Origin: Phycisphaerales bacterium
GTDB taxonomy: Bacteria; Planctomycetota; Phycisphaerae; Phycisphaerales; SM1A02
Assembly: GCA_014238205.1 (NCBI GenBank)
Contig: JABABM010000010.1
Location: 19,306 to 83,305, forward strand
Direction: 5' to 3'
Length of the DNA stretch: 64,000 nt
Notes under the pieces: model-generated
What the model was told of the DNA's origin: nothing
The model's input: only the letters and a program-made list of their open reading frames with translations
Database searches by the model: none
Part shown: in pieces, positions 1-9,236 of the stretch
Position numbering within the stretch: the stretch's first letter is position 1
Layout of the letters: the number at the start of each line of letters is the position of its first letter
Translations under genes and position numbers: made by a program

Positions 1-651
1 CGATTCATCATGAGTCACCATGACAATCGTCAGTCCTTCCTGGTGCAGTTCATCCAGGAGCGAAAGAATATCCCTCCCGGTGGACGAATCCAGGTTGCCG
101 GTCGGCTCGTCAGCAAGGAGGACCGCTGGATTGGTTACCAATGCGCGTGCGATTGCGACGCGTTGCTGCTGGCCACCGGAGAGTTCATTGGGCCTGTGTC
201 CAAGCCGGTCTCCAAGGCCGACACGCTGGAGAATTTCCACGGTCCGCCTTTGGCGATCGAGCCTTGGTATTGATTGGTAGAAGAGGGGCACCTCGACATT
301 CTCGATCACGGTCAAGGCCCCGATCAGGTTGAAAGCCTGGAATACAAACCCGATGCTCCTTCCACGAACCATGCTCAACTTCTCGTCGCTCATGGAGGCG
401 ATGTCACTCCCATTGATGCAGCATGATCCTGACGTGGGCTGGTCCAGGGCGCCGATGATGTTCATCATGGTGCTCTTGCCCGAGCCCGAAGCCCCCATGA
501 TGGCTACATATTCGCCTCGAGAGATATCGACATCGATGTTCTTGAGTGCTTCAACGAGCACTGTTCCATCCGGCTTGAAGTAGGTTCGTGTGATTCCTGA
601 GAGGCTGATCACGAGATCCTGGCTGGAGGGTGATGGGGCATCGGTGCTCAT
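1..651 (-). CDS. ABC transporter ATP-binding protein, MacB/LolD type (3' end cut by window)
   Basis: This is the cytoplasmic ATPase of an ABC exporter of the MacB/LolD/FtsE group. It would energise a FtsX-like permease that moves lipoproteins, peptides or lipids out of the inner membrane; the partner probably lies beyond the window edge. I read 217 codons from ATG 651, still open at base 1. Visible are Walker A GASGSGKS (residues 53-60), the Q-loop glutamine at 105, signature LSGGQQQR (157-164), Walker B running into DEPTGNLD (177-188) and the switch histidine H214. A TAGAAT hexamer lies 6 nt before the ATG. Family is confident, substrate unknown. Confidence 0.9.
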   Translation of the reverse strand, partial: MSTDAPSPSSQDLVISLSGITRTYFKPDGTVLVEALKNIDVDISRGEYVAIMGASGSGKSTMMNIIGALDQPTSGSCCINGSDIASMSDEKLSMVRGRSIGFVFQAFNLIGALTVIENVEVPLFYQSIPRLDRQRRTVEILQRVGLGDRLGHRPNELSGGQQQRVAIARALVTNPAVLLADEPTGNLDSSTGRDILSLLDELHQEGLTIVMVTHDES

Positions 652-657
652 GACAGG

Positions 658-663
658 ATTCTA
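658..663 (-). promoter_or_regulatory. -10-like element of the ABC ATPase gene
   Basis: TAGAAT on the minus strand ends 6 nt before ATG 651, so transcription would begin at or next to the A of the start codon. No Shine-Dalgarno fits in between. No convincing -35 was seen. Confidence 0.45.
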
Positions 664-700
664 GGGATTCGCCGATGGTTCGGCATGCATTCCGAGTCGA

Positions 701-706
701 TACACT
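701..706 (+). promoter_or_regulatory. -10-like element of trpE
   Basis: TACACT ends 6 nt before ATG 713. The arrangement TACACT-GGCCCC-ATG is nearly the same as the one before the gene at 25021 (TACACT-GGCCGC-ATG). It implies a leaderless message. The -35 region is weak. Confidence 0.45.
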
Positions 707-712
707 GGCCCC

Positions 713-2293
713 ATGTCCCAGCCGGATCGATCGTTGTTTCTTCAGCTCGCGGGGGAGTGGAACCTCGTTCCAGTGACGAGGCGACTGCTCAGCGACCAGG
801 TCACCCCTGTCCTGGCCTATCGTCGGCTTGTTTCCGAGGATGACCGTCGCACCTGCAGTTTTCTGCTTGAGTCAGTAGACGTCGGTGGAGCCGTAGGTCG
901 GCATTCGATCCTGGCTGCGCGACCAGTACTAGAGGTCATGGCGAGGGAGCACGAGGTCCAGCTCATGGATCATCGTGATGGTTCGAGCAGGACATGGGAA
1001 TCCCCCGATCCGCTGGGTGTCCCAAGGGAGGTCAGCGAGGGGCAGAAGGTGGCCCCAATGAATACATGGAGCAGTGGGGACCTTCCTGGATTTGCTGGTG
1101 GGTGGTGTGGCTATGTCGGGTATGACACGATCCGCTACGCCGAGCCGGAACGGCTCGGCTTTGAATCCGCTCCTCCGGATGACCGCAATCTTCCAGATCT
1201 TCACTTTGGTCTCTTTCGCGATCTGATCATCTTTGACCATGTAGACAAGACTCTGACCATCATCTCCTACGTGTCCATCGATGAACATGAGACTGCAGAG
1301 GCGGCATGGAATGCAGGGCAGGCATCCCTGGATGAGCTTGCCTCCATGGTCCAGGCACACGGGGTCCAGTTGACCGGTGGCTCGATCTCGATCGATCTGG
1401 CCGACCCTCCGTCGGAACCTGGTGACTCGAACATGACACGCAGCCAGTTCGAGAAGGCCGTCGAGGACTGTCGTGAATACATCCTTGCGGGAGATGTATT
1501 CCAGGTGGTCCCTTCGCAACGATTCAACCGGGCAACCACGGCGGACCCATTCACCATCTACCGCTCTCTCAGGGTGGTCAACCCAAGTCCGTACATGATC
1601 TACCTCCAGACGCCTCATGTGATTCTGGTTGCATCCAGCCCGGAGATTCTCTGCAGGGTCGATGGGGGTCTCGTGATCAGCAGGCCTCTGGCTGGCACGA
1701 GAAGGCGGGGCGATTCACCTGAAGCCGATGAACTGCTTGCAACAGAACTCCAGGAGGATGAAAAGGAGCGGTCTGAGCACACGATGCTCGTGGATCTGGC
1801 TCGCAATGACCTTGGCCGTGTCTGCGAACCTTCAAGCGTACAGGTCCAGCGACTGATGGATGTCGAGTATTACAGCCACGTGATGCACCTGAGCTCAACA
1901 GTCGTCGGAATGCTCAGGGGTGAACTGGATGCATGGGATGCCTTGAGGCAGTCGCTTCCAGTCGGGACCGTAAGCGGCGCACCAAAGGTTCGCGCCATGG
2001 AAATCATCGATGAACTGGAAACGGTCAGAAGGGGCCCGTATGCGGGGGGGATCGGGGGCGTTGGCTTTGATGGTTGCATGGACATGGCCATCGCACTGCG
2101 GACCTTCGTGATTCCAAACACGTGCGAAGATGGTTCGTGGACTGTTTCCATGCAGGCGGGAGCCGGCGTTGTTCTCGATTCGAATCCCTCCTCCGAGTAC
2201 GAGGAAACCGTCAGCAAGGCCGCAGCACTTGGCAGGGCCATTGATCTTGCGGAATCATCCTTCAAGGAGGTTGGCCCGGGCGGATCATCCTGA
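713..2293 (+). CDS. trpE: anthranilate synthase component I
   Basis: Converts chorismate and ammonia (from the TrpG glutaminase) to anthranilate, the first step of tryptophan synthesis, in the cytoplasm. The 526 residues match usual TrpE length. The N-terminal LLES motif (51-54) is the tryptophan feedback element of TrpE. The C-terminal chorismate-binding half shows PLAGTRRRG (about 324-332), ARNDLGR and the GTVSGAPK region. This combination separates it from PabB. No trpG or other trp gene is present in the window. ATG 713 was chosen because a -10-like TACACT sits just upstream, leaving no room for a longer start. Its 3' end overlaps the convergent epimerase gene by 9 nt. Confidence 0.93.
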   Translation: MSQPDRSLFLQLAGEWNLVPVTRRLLSDQVTPVLAYRRLVSEDDRRTCSFLLESVDVGGAVGRHSILAARPVLEVMAREHEVQLMDHRDGSSRTWESPDPLGVPREVSEGQKVAPMNTWSSGDLPGFAGGWCGYVGYDTIRYAEPERLGFESAPPDDRNLPDLHFGLFRDLIIFDHVDKTLTIISYVSIDEHETAEAAWNAGQASLDELASMVQAHGVQLTGGSISIDLADPPSEPGDSNMTRSQFEKAVEDCREYILAGDVFQVVPSQRFNRATTADPFTIYRSLRVVNPSPYMIYLQTPHVILVASSPEILCRVDGGLVISRPLAGTRRRGDSPEADELLATELQEDEKERSEHTMLVDLARNDLGRVCEPSSVQVQRLMDVEYYSHVMHLSSTVVGMLRGELDAWDALRQSLPVGTVSGAPKVRAMEIIDELETVRRGPYAGGIGGVGFDGCMDMAIALRTFVIPNTCEDGSWTVSMQAGAGVVLDSNPSSEYEETVSKAAALGRAIDLAESSFKEVGPGGSS

Positions 2294-3184
2294 GGACATG
2301 ACTGCGTTCAGTTCCTCGAGATGGATCCTGATTCCATCCATGCCCCGGTCAAGGTGAAGGCCAAGTTCATTCTCAAGCAGCCTGTTGTTGAACATGTTTC
2401 TGGGTCGACAAGGAGAGGTGTCTTCCGGCGGCGCTTCCGTCCCGAGGATGTTGCATGCGATTGCCGTCCAATCCGACCATCTCGCGTAGCAGTCGGCAAG
2501 ATGAAAGATGCCAGGCTTGCTCTTGGGCTTGTCCAGGGATCGCAGGATTGCGGACGCCACATCATCGACGTGTACGAATTTCCCACCACCGCTTCGTTCG
2601 TACATTCTGCCATCCTTGATGTGTTCGAGAATGGGGTAGCCGATGGACCGCTTCATGACAGGATCGATGCCGTACACAGCCGAGGGTCTCAGTGAAACGA
2701 AAGAGAGTCCGCGGGAAGCATGAAGCGCCCAGAGATGCGACTCGATCGACGCCTTCAGCGCCCCGTAGAGCGTGCCTGGTCTCATGGGATGTTCGTCGTC
2801 AATATCCCCTTCCCAGCGATCGAGCATGTGATGGTGCACGGCGACGGAACTGATGTACACGACGCGAATGCCTGCATCGGCAGCCTTGTCGAGCAGGAGG
2901 AGGGTCGAGGCCAGGTTTCGGTCGAGATGTCCCTGGAGATCGTTCTGCTTCAAAGGCAGCCAGTCGACCGCGTTGTGGACAAGGACGGCAGCGCCGTCAA
3001 GGAGTTCTTCAAAGCACTCCGTGTTCTCCATTGATCCGATGATGGTTCGATCGAGAGCGTCTTCGACGTGGGTGCTCAGGCTCGATGCCCGGAGGAGGCC
3101 GGTGACAGCGTGGCCGGCCGAGGCGAGTTGGTGGACGGTTGTCGAGCCGATGAACCCGGAGGCCCCAGTAAAGGCAATTTGCAT
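2285..3184 (-). CDS. NAD-dependent epimerase/dehydratase (extended SDR)
   Basis: A 299-residue Rossmann-fold protein of the extended short-chain dehydrogenase family, which modifies nucleotide sugars or similar substrates using bound NAD(P). The N-terminal nucleotide motif GASGFIG is at residues 7-13 and the catalytic Y-x3-K pair is Y140/K144 (YGALK). The frame is open upstream, but ATG 3184 is preferred: AAGGAA lies just before it, the glycine motif then falls at the usual position, and the divergent promoter fits in the remaining space. The substrate cannot be told from sequence. It is convergent with trpE and divergent from the AsmA-like gene. Confidence 0.85.
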   Translation of the reverse strand: MQIAFTGASGFIGSTTVHQLASAGHAVTGLLRASSLSTHVEDALDRTIIGSMENTECFEELLDGAAVLVHNAVDWLPLKQNDLQGHLDRNLASTLLLLDKAADAGIRVVYISSVAVHHHMLDRWEGDIDDEHPMRPGTLYGALKASIESHLWALHASRGLSFVSLRPSAVYGIDPVMKRSIGYPILEHIKDGRMYERSGGGKFVHVDDVASAILRSLDKPKSKPGIFHLADCYARWSDWTAIACNILGTEAPPEDTSPCRPRNMFNNRLLENELGLHLDRGMDGIRIHLEELNAVMSSG

Positions 3185-3210
3185 GGCAGTTTCCTTGGTT
3201 GGATGGGGGG

Positions 3211-3217
3211 TACAATA
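3211..3217. promoter_or_regulatory. shared -10-like site for divergent epimerase and AsmA-like genes
   Basis: TACAAT (3211-3216) reads rightwards and TATTGT (complement of 3217-3212) reads leftwards. Both directions leave a short leader carrying a Shine-Dalgarno: AGGAG 3231-3235 on the plus strand and AAGGAA on the minus strand. Confidence 0.4.
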
Positions 3218-3242
3218 CCGCCCCTGTACCAGGAGCGCTTGG

Positions 3243-6200
3243 ATGATGATGGCCGGTGCACCTCTGAAAAACCCTCGCACTGTCCTCTCGCGGAGGCCGA
3301 GGCGGTGGTTTCGCTGGGTCTTCTGGACGAGCCTTTCATTCGTTCTCCTGCTCGGCATCAGTATCTTCATACTCACACGGCCGGGCGTCTATACCTCCAT
3401 TGTCGCCTCAGCCTTGTCCGACCGGCTTGGGGCCCATGTTGAGATCCAGGAGGGGAGCTGGGAAGGCGGAGGCACCTTCAAGTTCACTGGGATCACGGTT
3501 CGGGCGGCCGATATGGAAGGCCTCCCCGGCGAGATTGCAAGCATCGAGTCGCTGGTCCTGTCCATCAACCCCGGTGGGATTCTCGGGGACGAGGCAATCG
3601 TCCAGGATGTGGCGGTCGGGCCCGGTGTGCTGCGTGTTGCGGAGCATGTCGTAGATGGCGCAGATATCAATATCGACCATCTTTTCAGGCATCGGCCCAG
3701 CGACGAAGATGGCGTGTCAACGTTGTCGGGGGACGTGCTTCCTGCATTGCCGCGTTCTATCACGATGCAATCCATCATTCTTGAAACAGGTCGATTCTCA
3801 GGCGACACATTCTTCTTGAAAGGGAGCATGTCGTTTTCCGGCTCCGCCGTGCCTGATCCTGAAGCAGAACACATGTACCTTCTTGAGCTCCAGGGAAGCA
3901 GTGAACAGACCGGAGTTGTTGCAGTCTCGGGAACATTCAACCCGAACATCCCGAGTCTCAGTGCGACCATGAGCGAGGGGGAGTTGTCGGAATCGATTCT
4001 CCATTTCCTTCCATCGACCCTGTACAAGGAAGTCGAGGGCATGAACCTCGAGGGATTGATCAGCGACGTGATGATCGACTGGAAAGGGGGATCGGTTCCT
4101 CGGGTGCAGGTTGATTTACGTGATGTGAGCCTTACCCTTCCGCCGAACCTTGGTCTCGGTGATTTCTGGGCGAGGTATTCCAACGAGGAGTACCGGACAT
4201 CGCCGGATCCTCCGAGGATGCTGGTGAGCGAGGGGAGCATGCTTCTTGACGGAACGACATTGGAGTTCAGCAATCTTCGGGGCACATTCACCAGCGACAG
4301 CGAGGAGCAGCTTGCGGAGATTCCATTTTCCCTTGACATGAGCCTGATGGACCTTCCGTTGGAGCCCATGCTTGAAGGCAGTGGATTCGACAGGAAGAGC
4401 GAGCCGTTTCCCTTCACGCTCGAACTTGTAACGGACGATTTTACGCTCGGCGAGGGAGTGGACCAGGCCGACATCCCGGTAGTCGTTGCCCGGATCCTTG
4501 CGATGTTCAAGGTTCAGAACTGCACCGTCAGCACGAAGATCAGGTTGGAGCGAGGGCCGCCTGTCGAAGGCAATGCAGGTAGCCTGACATATGAAGGAAG
4601 CCTTGCAATCAGGCAGGCGGCGGGAGCCTATGTCGGGTTTCCCTATCCACTCAATCGGCTTGATGCTGATGTCGATTTCAATGAGACGAGCGTATTCGTC
4701 AGGAATCTCGAAGCCGATGGCGCGGGCAAATCTCGAATACTGATCCAAGGAGAGGTCAGGCCATTGATCGAAGGATCTGAGGTTGACATCCGCCTGGACG
4801 CCGTGAATCTTCCCCTCGACATGACTCTCGTGAATGCAATGCCCGAGCAGTCCGCCGAAGCCTTGAAGTCGCTCTTCAGGAACTATGGAGTTTCATCGAA
4901 GGCTTTGGCTGTCGATGGAGTTGAGGAGTCGCTGGAACATGAACACGTCGACCTGGCTCTGAACATACTTCGAAGGCCCGGCCCAGGGATGCAGACTCGG
5001 CTCCAGGGACTTATCACGTTTGATTCCCTCGACCTGTCCTGGGATTCCTTTCCATACCCGGTCACTCTCGGGCCGGGCCGTCTGAGATGGTTTGAAGATG
5101 AACTTCACCTTGAGGGAGCGGACATCAACGAAGGCGTCGAGTTCAGGACCGAGGCTGGCGGAGTCGGGGAAGTGACAGGTGTCATCCACGTGCCGGTTGA
5201 AGCGGATCTTCCGGCCTCGGGCCAGTTGAATCTCGCCATTCGCCAGCAGCCCGTAACGCCTGCATTCGTCGAGGCCCTGAGAGTGCCTGCTGACACTGCG
5301 GCAGAGTTGTTTGAAGCACTTCGCCTTGAGGGACTGCTTTCAATCAGTGGCCCCATCGTGGTGGGGCCATCTGGGGAAACAGCGTGGGACCTGCAAATCG
5401 CCATGGAAGGCGGGACGGTTGAACCGCGGGATCAACTGGCGCGAATGCTTGGCATGGGGGAGGCCTTCTGGGATCGTGACATGCGACTTGATGGCCTGGA
5501 TGTGTCCCTCAGGTGCACCGAAAATCTGGTTGAAGTAGAAGGTATTTCCGGGGTAGGCGGTGACATGCTGGTTGAGATGAGCGGCCGTATCGGGCTTGCA
5601 GATTCCTCTTCAACCAATTTCCTGGTCAATGTGGCGAGTGCTCCGATCCAGGATCGTCTCCTGAGACTGGCGCCGGACACGCTCCGTCGAACCATGGGCC
5701 GACTCTGGGATCGCTGGTCTCCAGCAGGACGGGTAAGCCTTGGGGCGACCATCATGGGTGCCGAGGGTGGTATTCAGACGGCGATCGACATCTCGTCCAT
5801 GGAGATGGAACTCAATCTTCCTCCTGGGCAGGAGCTCCTTTCCATGAAACGCGGCGATATCCGCCTCGACAATAGTTCCATCACTTTGAAAGAGGTCGTC
5901 GTAGCGGCCTTGGAAGGTGACGTTGAAGACGGCAGATACGAGTTGGACGGCGATGTGCAGTGGGATGAAGAAGGCACACGCACGTCTTTGGAATGCACGC
6001 TTAATGAAGGCAGGTTTGAATCCCCGCTTCTGAAGGCCATGCTCGATGAGTTTGTCGGGGGAGAATTGTCGACAATCTGGGAAGAGGTCGAGCCTGCGGG
6101 ACGGTTCAATGCCCAGGCACGACTTGGCCTTGAGCCTGAGCGTGATTGGGTGTGGGGACTCGACGTGGAGCCATCCCAACTTGCAGCAACCTACAAGGGC

Positions 6201-7352
6201 CGGAGACTGGAGTCATTGTTCAATCATGGTCTCCTCAATGTCGAGAATGGCTTCATGACATTGCGGAACATTGGTGGCACCTGCAACGCGGGGTCATACG
6301 TCGTATCCGGCACGATTGATCCCACGAGTGGTGTATCTGGGGAGGTCATCTTCGACTTTGATGGCCACATCAACTCCCCGGAGATCGAAACCCTGATGCC
6401 GGAAGTTGCTTCGAACATCATGGACTCGATCAAGTTCGATGATGGAGAAGGAACCTCCATTCGAGGGGGAGAGCTTGTGCTGGATCTGCAGCCGTCCATC
6501 GACTACGCGAACGTCAACCTTGCTGTAGTCCTTGTCCTCGACAGCGCGTCCCTGGAGGCCGGAACGACATTCGATGCTATTTCCGGGAACACCTCCATCG
6601 AGCTGGAATCCGTGACTGGCCACCCTGTCCAGTTCAATCTTGAGTCACAGCTCGACAGCGTCATCATCCATGGACATGTTCTTGAAGACGCGGTCATGTC
6701 GATGCATCTTCTTGATGGCGACAGGCTCCGCCTGAGCCATCTTTCAGGTAATTATGCCGGTGGGGAGTTGCATGCCCGGTCAACCTTCGATCTTGGTGAA
6801 GCGCAGGCTTGGGATCTTGAACTCCAGGTTGCCGATGCGTCGCTCGTCGAGTTCATGCCCGTGCCCTCCGCATCGACCGAGGACGAGGACCGGAAGCCTG
6901 CCAGTGGCAGGCTGTATGCATCCGCATACATGCATGGAAGCCTTGAAGACAGCAGCGACCGGATAGGACATGGGCTGGTCAGGATCTACGAGGGGGACCT
7001 CCAGCCTCTGCCTGTTGCTGTTGGAATCTATCAACTGCTCCAGTTGAACCCGTTGATCGTCGTGGATTCCCCCAGTTATGTGAATGTATCCTGGCATATG
7101 CATGGAGATGAGATCGCCCTTGATGAGATCGATCTTGAAAGTGGAGACGAGGAATACCTGAGATTTTCACTGGAAGGACATGGGCGGTACGACTGGGAAA
7201 CGCAGTCGATCAATGCCCAGTTGCGGCCTCGAACAGGCACGCTGATTGGAGAAGTCCTTGGGGCTCTCCAGGACCGGTTCTATGCCATCGGTGTTGATGG
7301 ACCACTTGCAGACCCCGATGTCTGGATCATTCCATTTCCCGACATCCAGTAG
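3243..7352 (+). CDS. AsmA-like envelope protein (very large)
   Basis: A 1369-residue protein with one N-terminal membrane segment (about 22-44) after a basic stretch, followed by a long extracytoplasmic region of repetitive beta-rich sequence. The last ~170 residues resemble the AsmA-like C-terminal domain, with a conserved pattern ending in a 'V-x-G-x-L-x-D-P' type motif (GVDGPLADPDV). AsmA/YhdP/TamB proteins form bridge-like channels moving phospholipid between inner and outer membranes, so an envelope-lipid role is inferred. I chose the first of three ATGs (3243, 3246, 3249) because AGGAG at 3231-3235 is 7 nt upstream; the frame continues 5' into the divergent gene but is not plausible there. 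Confidence 0.8.
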   Translation: MMMAGAPLKNPRTVLSRRPRRWFRWVFWTSLSFVLLLGISIFILTRPGVYTSIVASALSDRLGAHVEIQEGSWEGGGTFKFTGITVRAADMEGLPGEIASIESLVLSINPGGILGDEAIVQDVAVGPGVLRVAEHVVDGADINIDHLFRHRPSDEDGVSTLSGDVLPALPRSITMQSIILETGRFSGDTFFLKGSMSFSGSAVPDPEAEHMYLLELQGSSEQTGVVAVSGTFNPNIPSLSATMSEGELSESILHFLPSTLYKEVEGMNLEGLISDVMIDWKGGSVPRVQVDLRDVSLTLPPNLGLGDFWARYSNEEYRTSPDPPRMLVSEGSMLLDGTTLEFSNLRGTFTSDSEEQLAEIPFSLDMSLMDLPLEPMLEGSGFDRKSEPFPFTLELVTDDFTLGEGVDQADIPVVVARILAMFKVQNCTVSTKIRLERGPPVEGNAGSLTYEGSLAIRQAAGAYVGFPYPLNRLDADVDFNETSVFVRNLEADGAGKSRILIQGEVRPLIEGSEVDIRLDAVNLPLDMTLVNAMPEQSAEALKSLFRNYGVSSKALAVDGVEESLEHEHVDLALNILRRPGPGMQTRLQGLITFDSLDLSWDSFPYPVTLGPGRLRWFEDELHLEGADINEGVEFRTEAGGVGEVTGVIHVPVEADLPASGQLNLAIRQQPVTPAFVEALRVPADTAAELFEALRLEGLLSISGPIVVGPSGETAWDLQIAMEGGTVEPRDQLARMLGMGEAFWDRDMRLDGLDVSLRCTENLVEVEGISGVGGDMLVEMSGRIGLADSSSTNFLVNVASAPIQDRLLRLAPDTLRRTMGRLWDRWSPAGRVSLGATIMGAEGGIQTAIDISSMEMELNLPPGQELLSMKRGDIRLDNSSITLKEVVVAALEGDVEDGRYELDGDVQWDEEGTRTSLECTLNEGRFESPLLKAMLDEFVGGELSTIWEEVEPAGRFNAQARLGLEPERDWVWGLDVEPSQLAATYKGRRLESLFNHGLLNVENGFMTLRNIGGTCNAGSYVVSGTIDPTSGVSGEVIFDFDGHINSPEIETLMPEVASNIMDSIKFDDGEGTSIRGGELVLDLQPSIDYANVNLAVVLVLDSASLEAGTTFDAISGNTSIELESVTGHPVQFNLESQLDSVIIHGHVLEDAVMSMHLLDGDRLRLSHLSGNYAGGELHARSTFDLGEAQAWDLELQVADASLVEFMPVPSASTEDEDRKPASGRLYASAYMHGSLEDSSDRIGHGLVRIYEGDLQPLPVAVGIYQLLQLNPLIVVDSPSYVNVSWHMHGDEIALDEIDLESGDEEYLRFSLEGHGRYDWETQSINAQLRPRTGTLIGEVLGALQDRFYAIGVDGPLADPDVWIIPFPDIQ

Positions 7353-7386
7353 TGGCACCTGGAGCATGCATTGCCCCTGAGCCGCC

Positions 7387-7392
7387 TATACT
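7387..7392 (+). promoter_or_regulatory. -10-like element of the LOG-family gene
   Basis: TATACT ends 9 nt before ATG 7402. The intervening bases are pyrimidine-rich with no Shine-Dalgarno, which suggests a leaderless or near-leaderless transcript. Confidence 0.4.
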
Positions 7393-7401
7393 TCCTCTTC
7401 T

Positions 7402-8442
7402 ATGCCAAGACAATCACGATCACAGGACGCATACAGGCTGGAAGCGGAGGGATTGCTCGATCGCTTGACCGAGGATGGGTCAGATCTGGATCGACGCCTT
7501 GCAGCAGACATGATCCGCACGGCAGCCAGGCTTCTGGATGACGGCTGCGATACGGGGCAGATGAAGCTCATGGCAAATGCGCTCAAGGAGATGCGTGCCT
7601 CCTGGCGAGTATTCAATGCCTACAAGGGCACGAGAAAGATCACGATCTACGGTTCTGCTCGTACACCCGAAGACCACCCCGACTACAAGGTTGCAAGGGA
7701 GTTCAGCCGCCTCATGGCAGCCAACTCCTGGATGTCGATAACAGGCGCCGGCGACGGAATCATGAAAGCTGGTCACGAGGGGCCGTCCCGTGAATCCAGC
7801 TTTGGGCTTCGCATACGTCTTCCATTCGAAACGGCTGCGAATGAAGTCATCGAGGGTGATCCAAAGCTCATCAGCTTTCGGTACTTCTTTACCCGGAAGG
7901 TGATGTTCATGGCGCATGCCGATGCAGTGGCTGTCTGCCCGGGGGGATTCGGCACTCAGGATGAACTCTTCGAGGCCTTGACACTGATCCAGACCGGAAA
8001 ATCGAACATCGTCCCCGTCGTACTTCTCGAAGGAGCCGAGGGAGTGTACTGGGACCATTGGAAGACCTACGTCGAGAAGAACCTGGGAGGAAACGGCTGG
8101 ATCAGCGAAGAGGACATGTCACTGATCTACGAAGCGTCGGATCCACAGGACGCATGTTCTCACATTCTCAGGTTCTACCGGGTCTACCACTCGTCAAGGT
8201 ATGTAGGTGACCACCTGGTGCTGCGACTGCAGAACGAGTTGCCGGCCGAGGCGGTTTCGAAGATCAACGAGGAGTTTGCCGATCTCGTGCAGAGCGGCGT
8301 AATTGAGCAGTCCAATGCACTTCCAGTCGAGAAGGACCATCTGGATCTTCCCAGGTTGGTCTTCCACCACACCAGGAGAGGCTGGGGACGGGTCCGTGAA
8401 ATGATCGATTGCATCAATGAGCATGGAGATGACGCTGCGTGA
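7402..8442 (+). CDS. LOG-family (lysine decarboxylase-like fold) protein
   Basis: A 346-residue member of the LOG/TIGR00730 Rossmann-fold family, whose known members cleave nucleoside 5'-monophosphates into base and ribose phosphate. The core is visible as GSAR near residue 78, SITGAGDGIMKAGHEG around 112-127, and the signature PGGFGTQDELFE in the middle. It is longer than the ~190-residue plant-type LOG proteins, with an extra N-terminal helical part and a C-terminal ~100 residues, closer to PpnN-like forms. Cytoplasmic. Its stop overlaps the GTG of the next gene by 4 nt, so the two are probably translationally coupled. The exact substrate is not known. Confidence 0.85.
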   Translation: MPRQSRSQDAYRLEAEGLLDRLTEDGSDLDRRLAADMIRTAARLLDDGCDTGQMKLMANALKEMRASWRVFNAYKGTRKITIYGSARTPEDHPDYKVAREFSRLMAANSWMSITGAGDGIMKAGHEGPSRESSFGLRIRLPFETAANEVIEGDPKLISFRYFFTRKVMFMAHADAVAVCPGGFGTQDELFEALTLIQTGKSNIVPVVLLEGAEGVYWDHWKTYVEKNLGGNGWISEEDMSLIYEASDPQDACSHILRFYRVYHSSRYVGDHLVLRLQNELPAEAVSKINEEFADLVQSGVIEQSNALPVEKDHLDLPRLVFHHTRRGWGRVREMIDCINEHGDDAA

Positions 8443-9236
8443 AACGATTGTTCGTAGGGATGATGATCGGGTTGCCGCTGTCCGCACTCTCCTGCAGTCA
8501 CGTCACCCATGAGCCGACCGTGGAAACGCATGCGGTAACAGCAAGCCATGCATACCTTGGTGATGGGATGGAAGTCCGTTGCTACCGGGTTACCGTGGAT
8601 GATGAAGAGTTGAAAAATTCTCTGGCAGGGCTCGGCGGCACGTTGATCAGCGAACCTGCCTTGGCCAGGGAGGGCATCGAGTACTACGATCTTCCTTCAA
8701 GCAGGATTGAAGACCTTGCTTTAGTCATCAGTGACGGCAATGCCTGGCATGTCAGGTGGTTCGGCCAGCAGTTCAACTGGTCCAACCTGCTGCCGGGGCA
8801 ATCGTCTCCCCAGGCCGTGGCCTTGCCTGCCCGGACCTGGTCGATGATGCTTGAAGACGGTCCGGTTGTCCATTTCGAAGCAATGCCTGTCGTTCTCAAG
8901 CAGGATGGCCGGGTTGCCCGCAAGGACCTTCGCATTGAGCGTCGCCTTCGTCCGGGGCACTGCCTGGTCCTGATGGGCGACAAAGGCCTGGATGGAGAAC
9001 TGCTGACCATCAGTGGGGGCGATGAGGAGGAGCCCTCCCTGGGCCTGAGGATGTACAACTTCACTGAGACAGAGGGGGCACCTTGGGGGAGGAGAAGGGG
9101 GGTGCAGGGGGGCGTGATGTGCTCGTTCTGCTCCCACGGTTCACCAATGCCCGTCGACTGCCCCCGCTTCGGTCACCCCAGTAGAATATGTCGATGCGCA
9201 ATCGCCCTGAGCATTCTGATGCCCCTGTGGCCCTGA
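8439..9236 (+). CDS. uncharacterised lipoprotein, 3' end probably frameshifted
   Basis: I do not recognise the family. The N-terminus is a lipoprotein signal (MKRLFVGMM..., lipobox before C19), so the mature protein is an envelope lipoprotein of mixed beta-rich sequence. GTG 8439 overlaps the upstream stop (GTGA). From about base 9074 the frame changes character: it becomes Cys/Pro-rich and runs 43-49 nt into pssA. A -1 shift at the GGGGG run (9074-9078) instead continues a normal-looking sequence (GRDVLVLLPRFTNARRLPPL) to a stop at 9182-9184, just before pssA. I infer an indel or a programmed shift there; the natural C-terminus is then near 9184. Confidence 0.65.
   Translation: MKRLFVGMMIGLPLSALSCSHVTHEPTVETHAVTASHAYLGDGMEVRCYRVTVDDEELKNSLAGLGGTLISEPALAREGIEYYDLPSSRIEDLALVISDGNAWHVRWFGQQFNWSNLLPGQSSPQAVALPARTWSMMLEDGPVVHFEAMPVVLKQDGRVARKDLRIERRLRPGHCLVLMGDKGLDGELLTISGGDEEEPSLGLRMYNFTETEGAPWGRRRGVQGGVMCSFCSHGSPMPVDCPRFGHPSRICRCAIALSILMPLWP
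9182..9187 (+). promoter_or_regulatory. -10-like element of pssA
   Basis: TAGAAT ends directly before ATG 9188 and 6 nt before ATG 9194. If it is the -10, the message would begin at 9194, favouring the second ATG as start. Confidence 0.35.

Noticed and set aside
2853..3242. Upstream extension of the AsmA-like frame by 130 residues
   Set aside because: It lies antisense inside the epimerase gene, is Arg/Ser-rich, and the Shine-Dalgarno and membrane helix fit the start at 3243.
3389..4510. Long minus-strand frame of 373 residues inside the AsmA-like gene
   Set aside because: Ser/Arg/Pro-rich shadow of a GC-rich gene; the sense frame has the membrane helix and family C-terminus.
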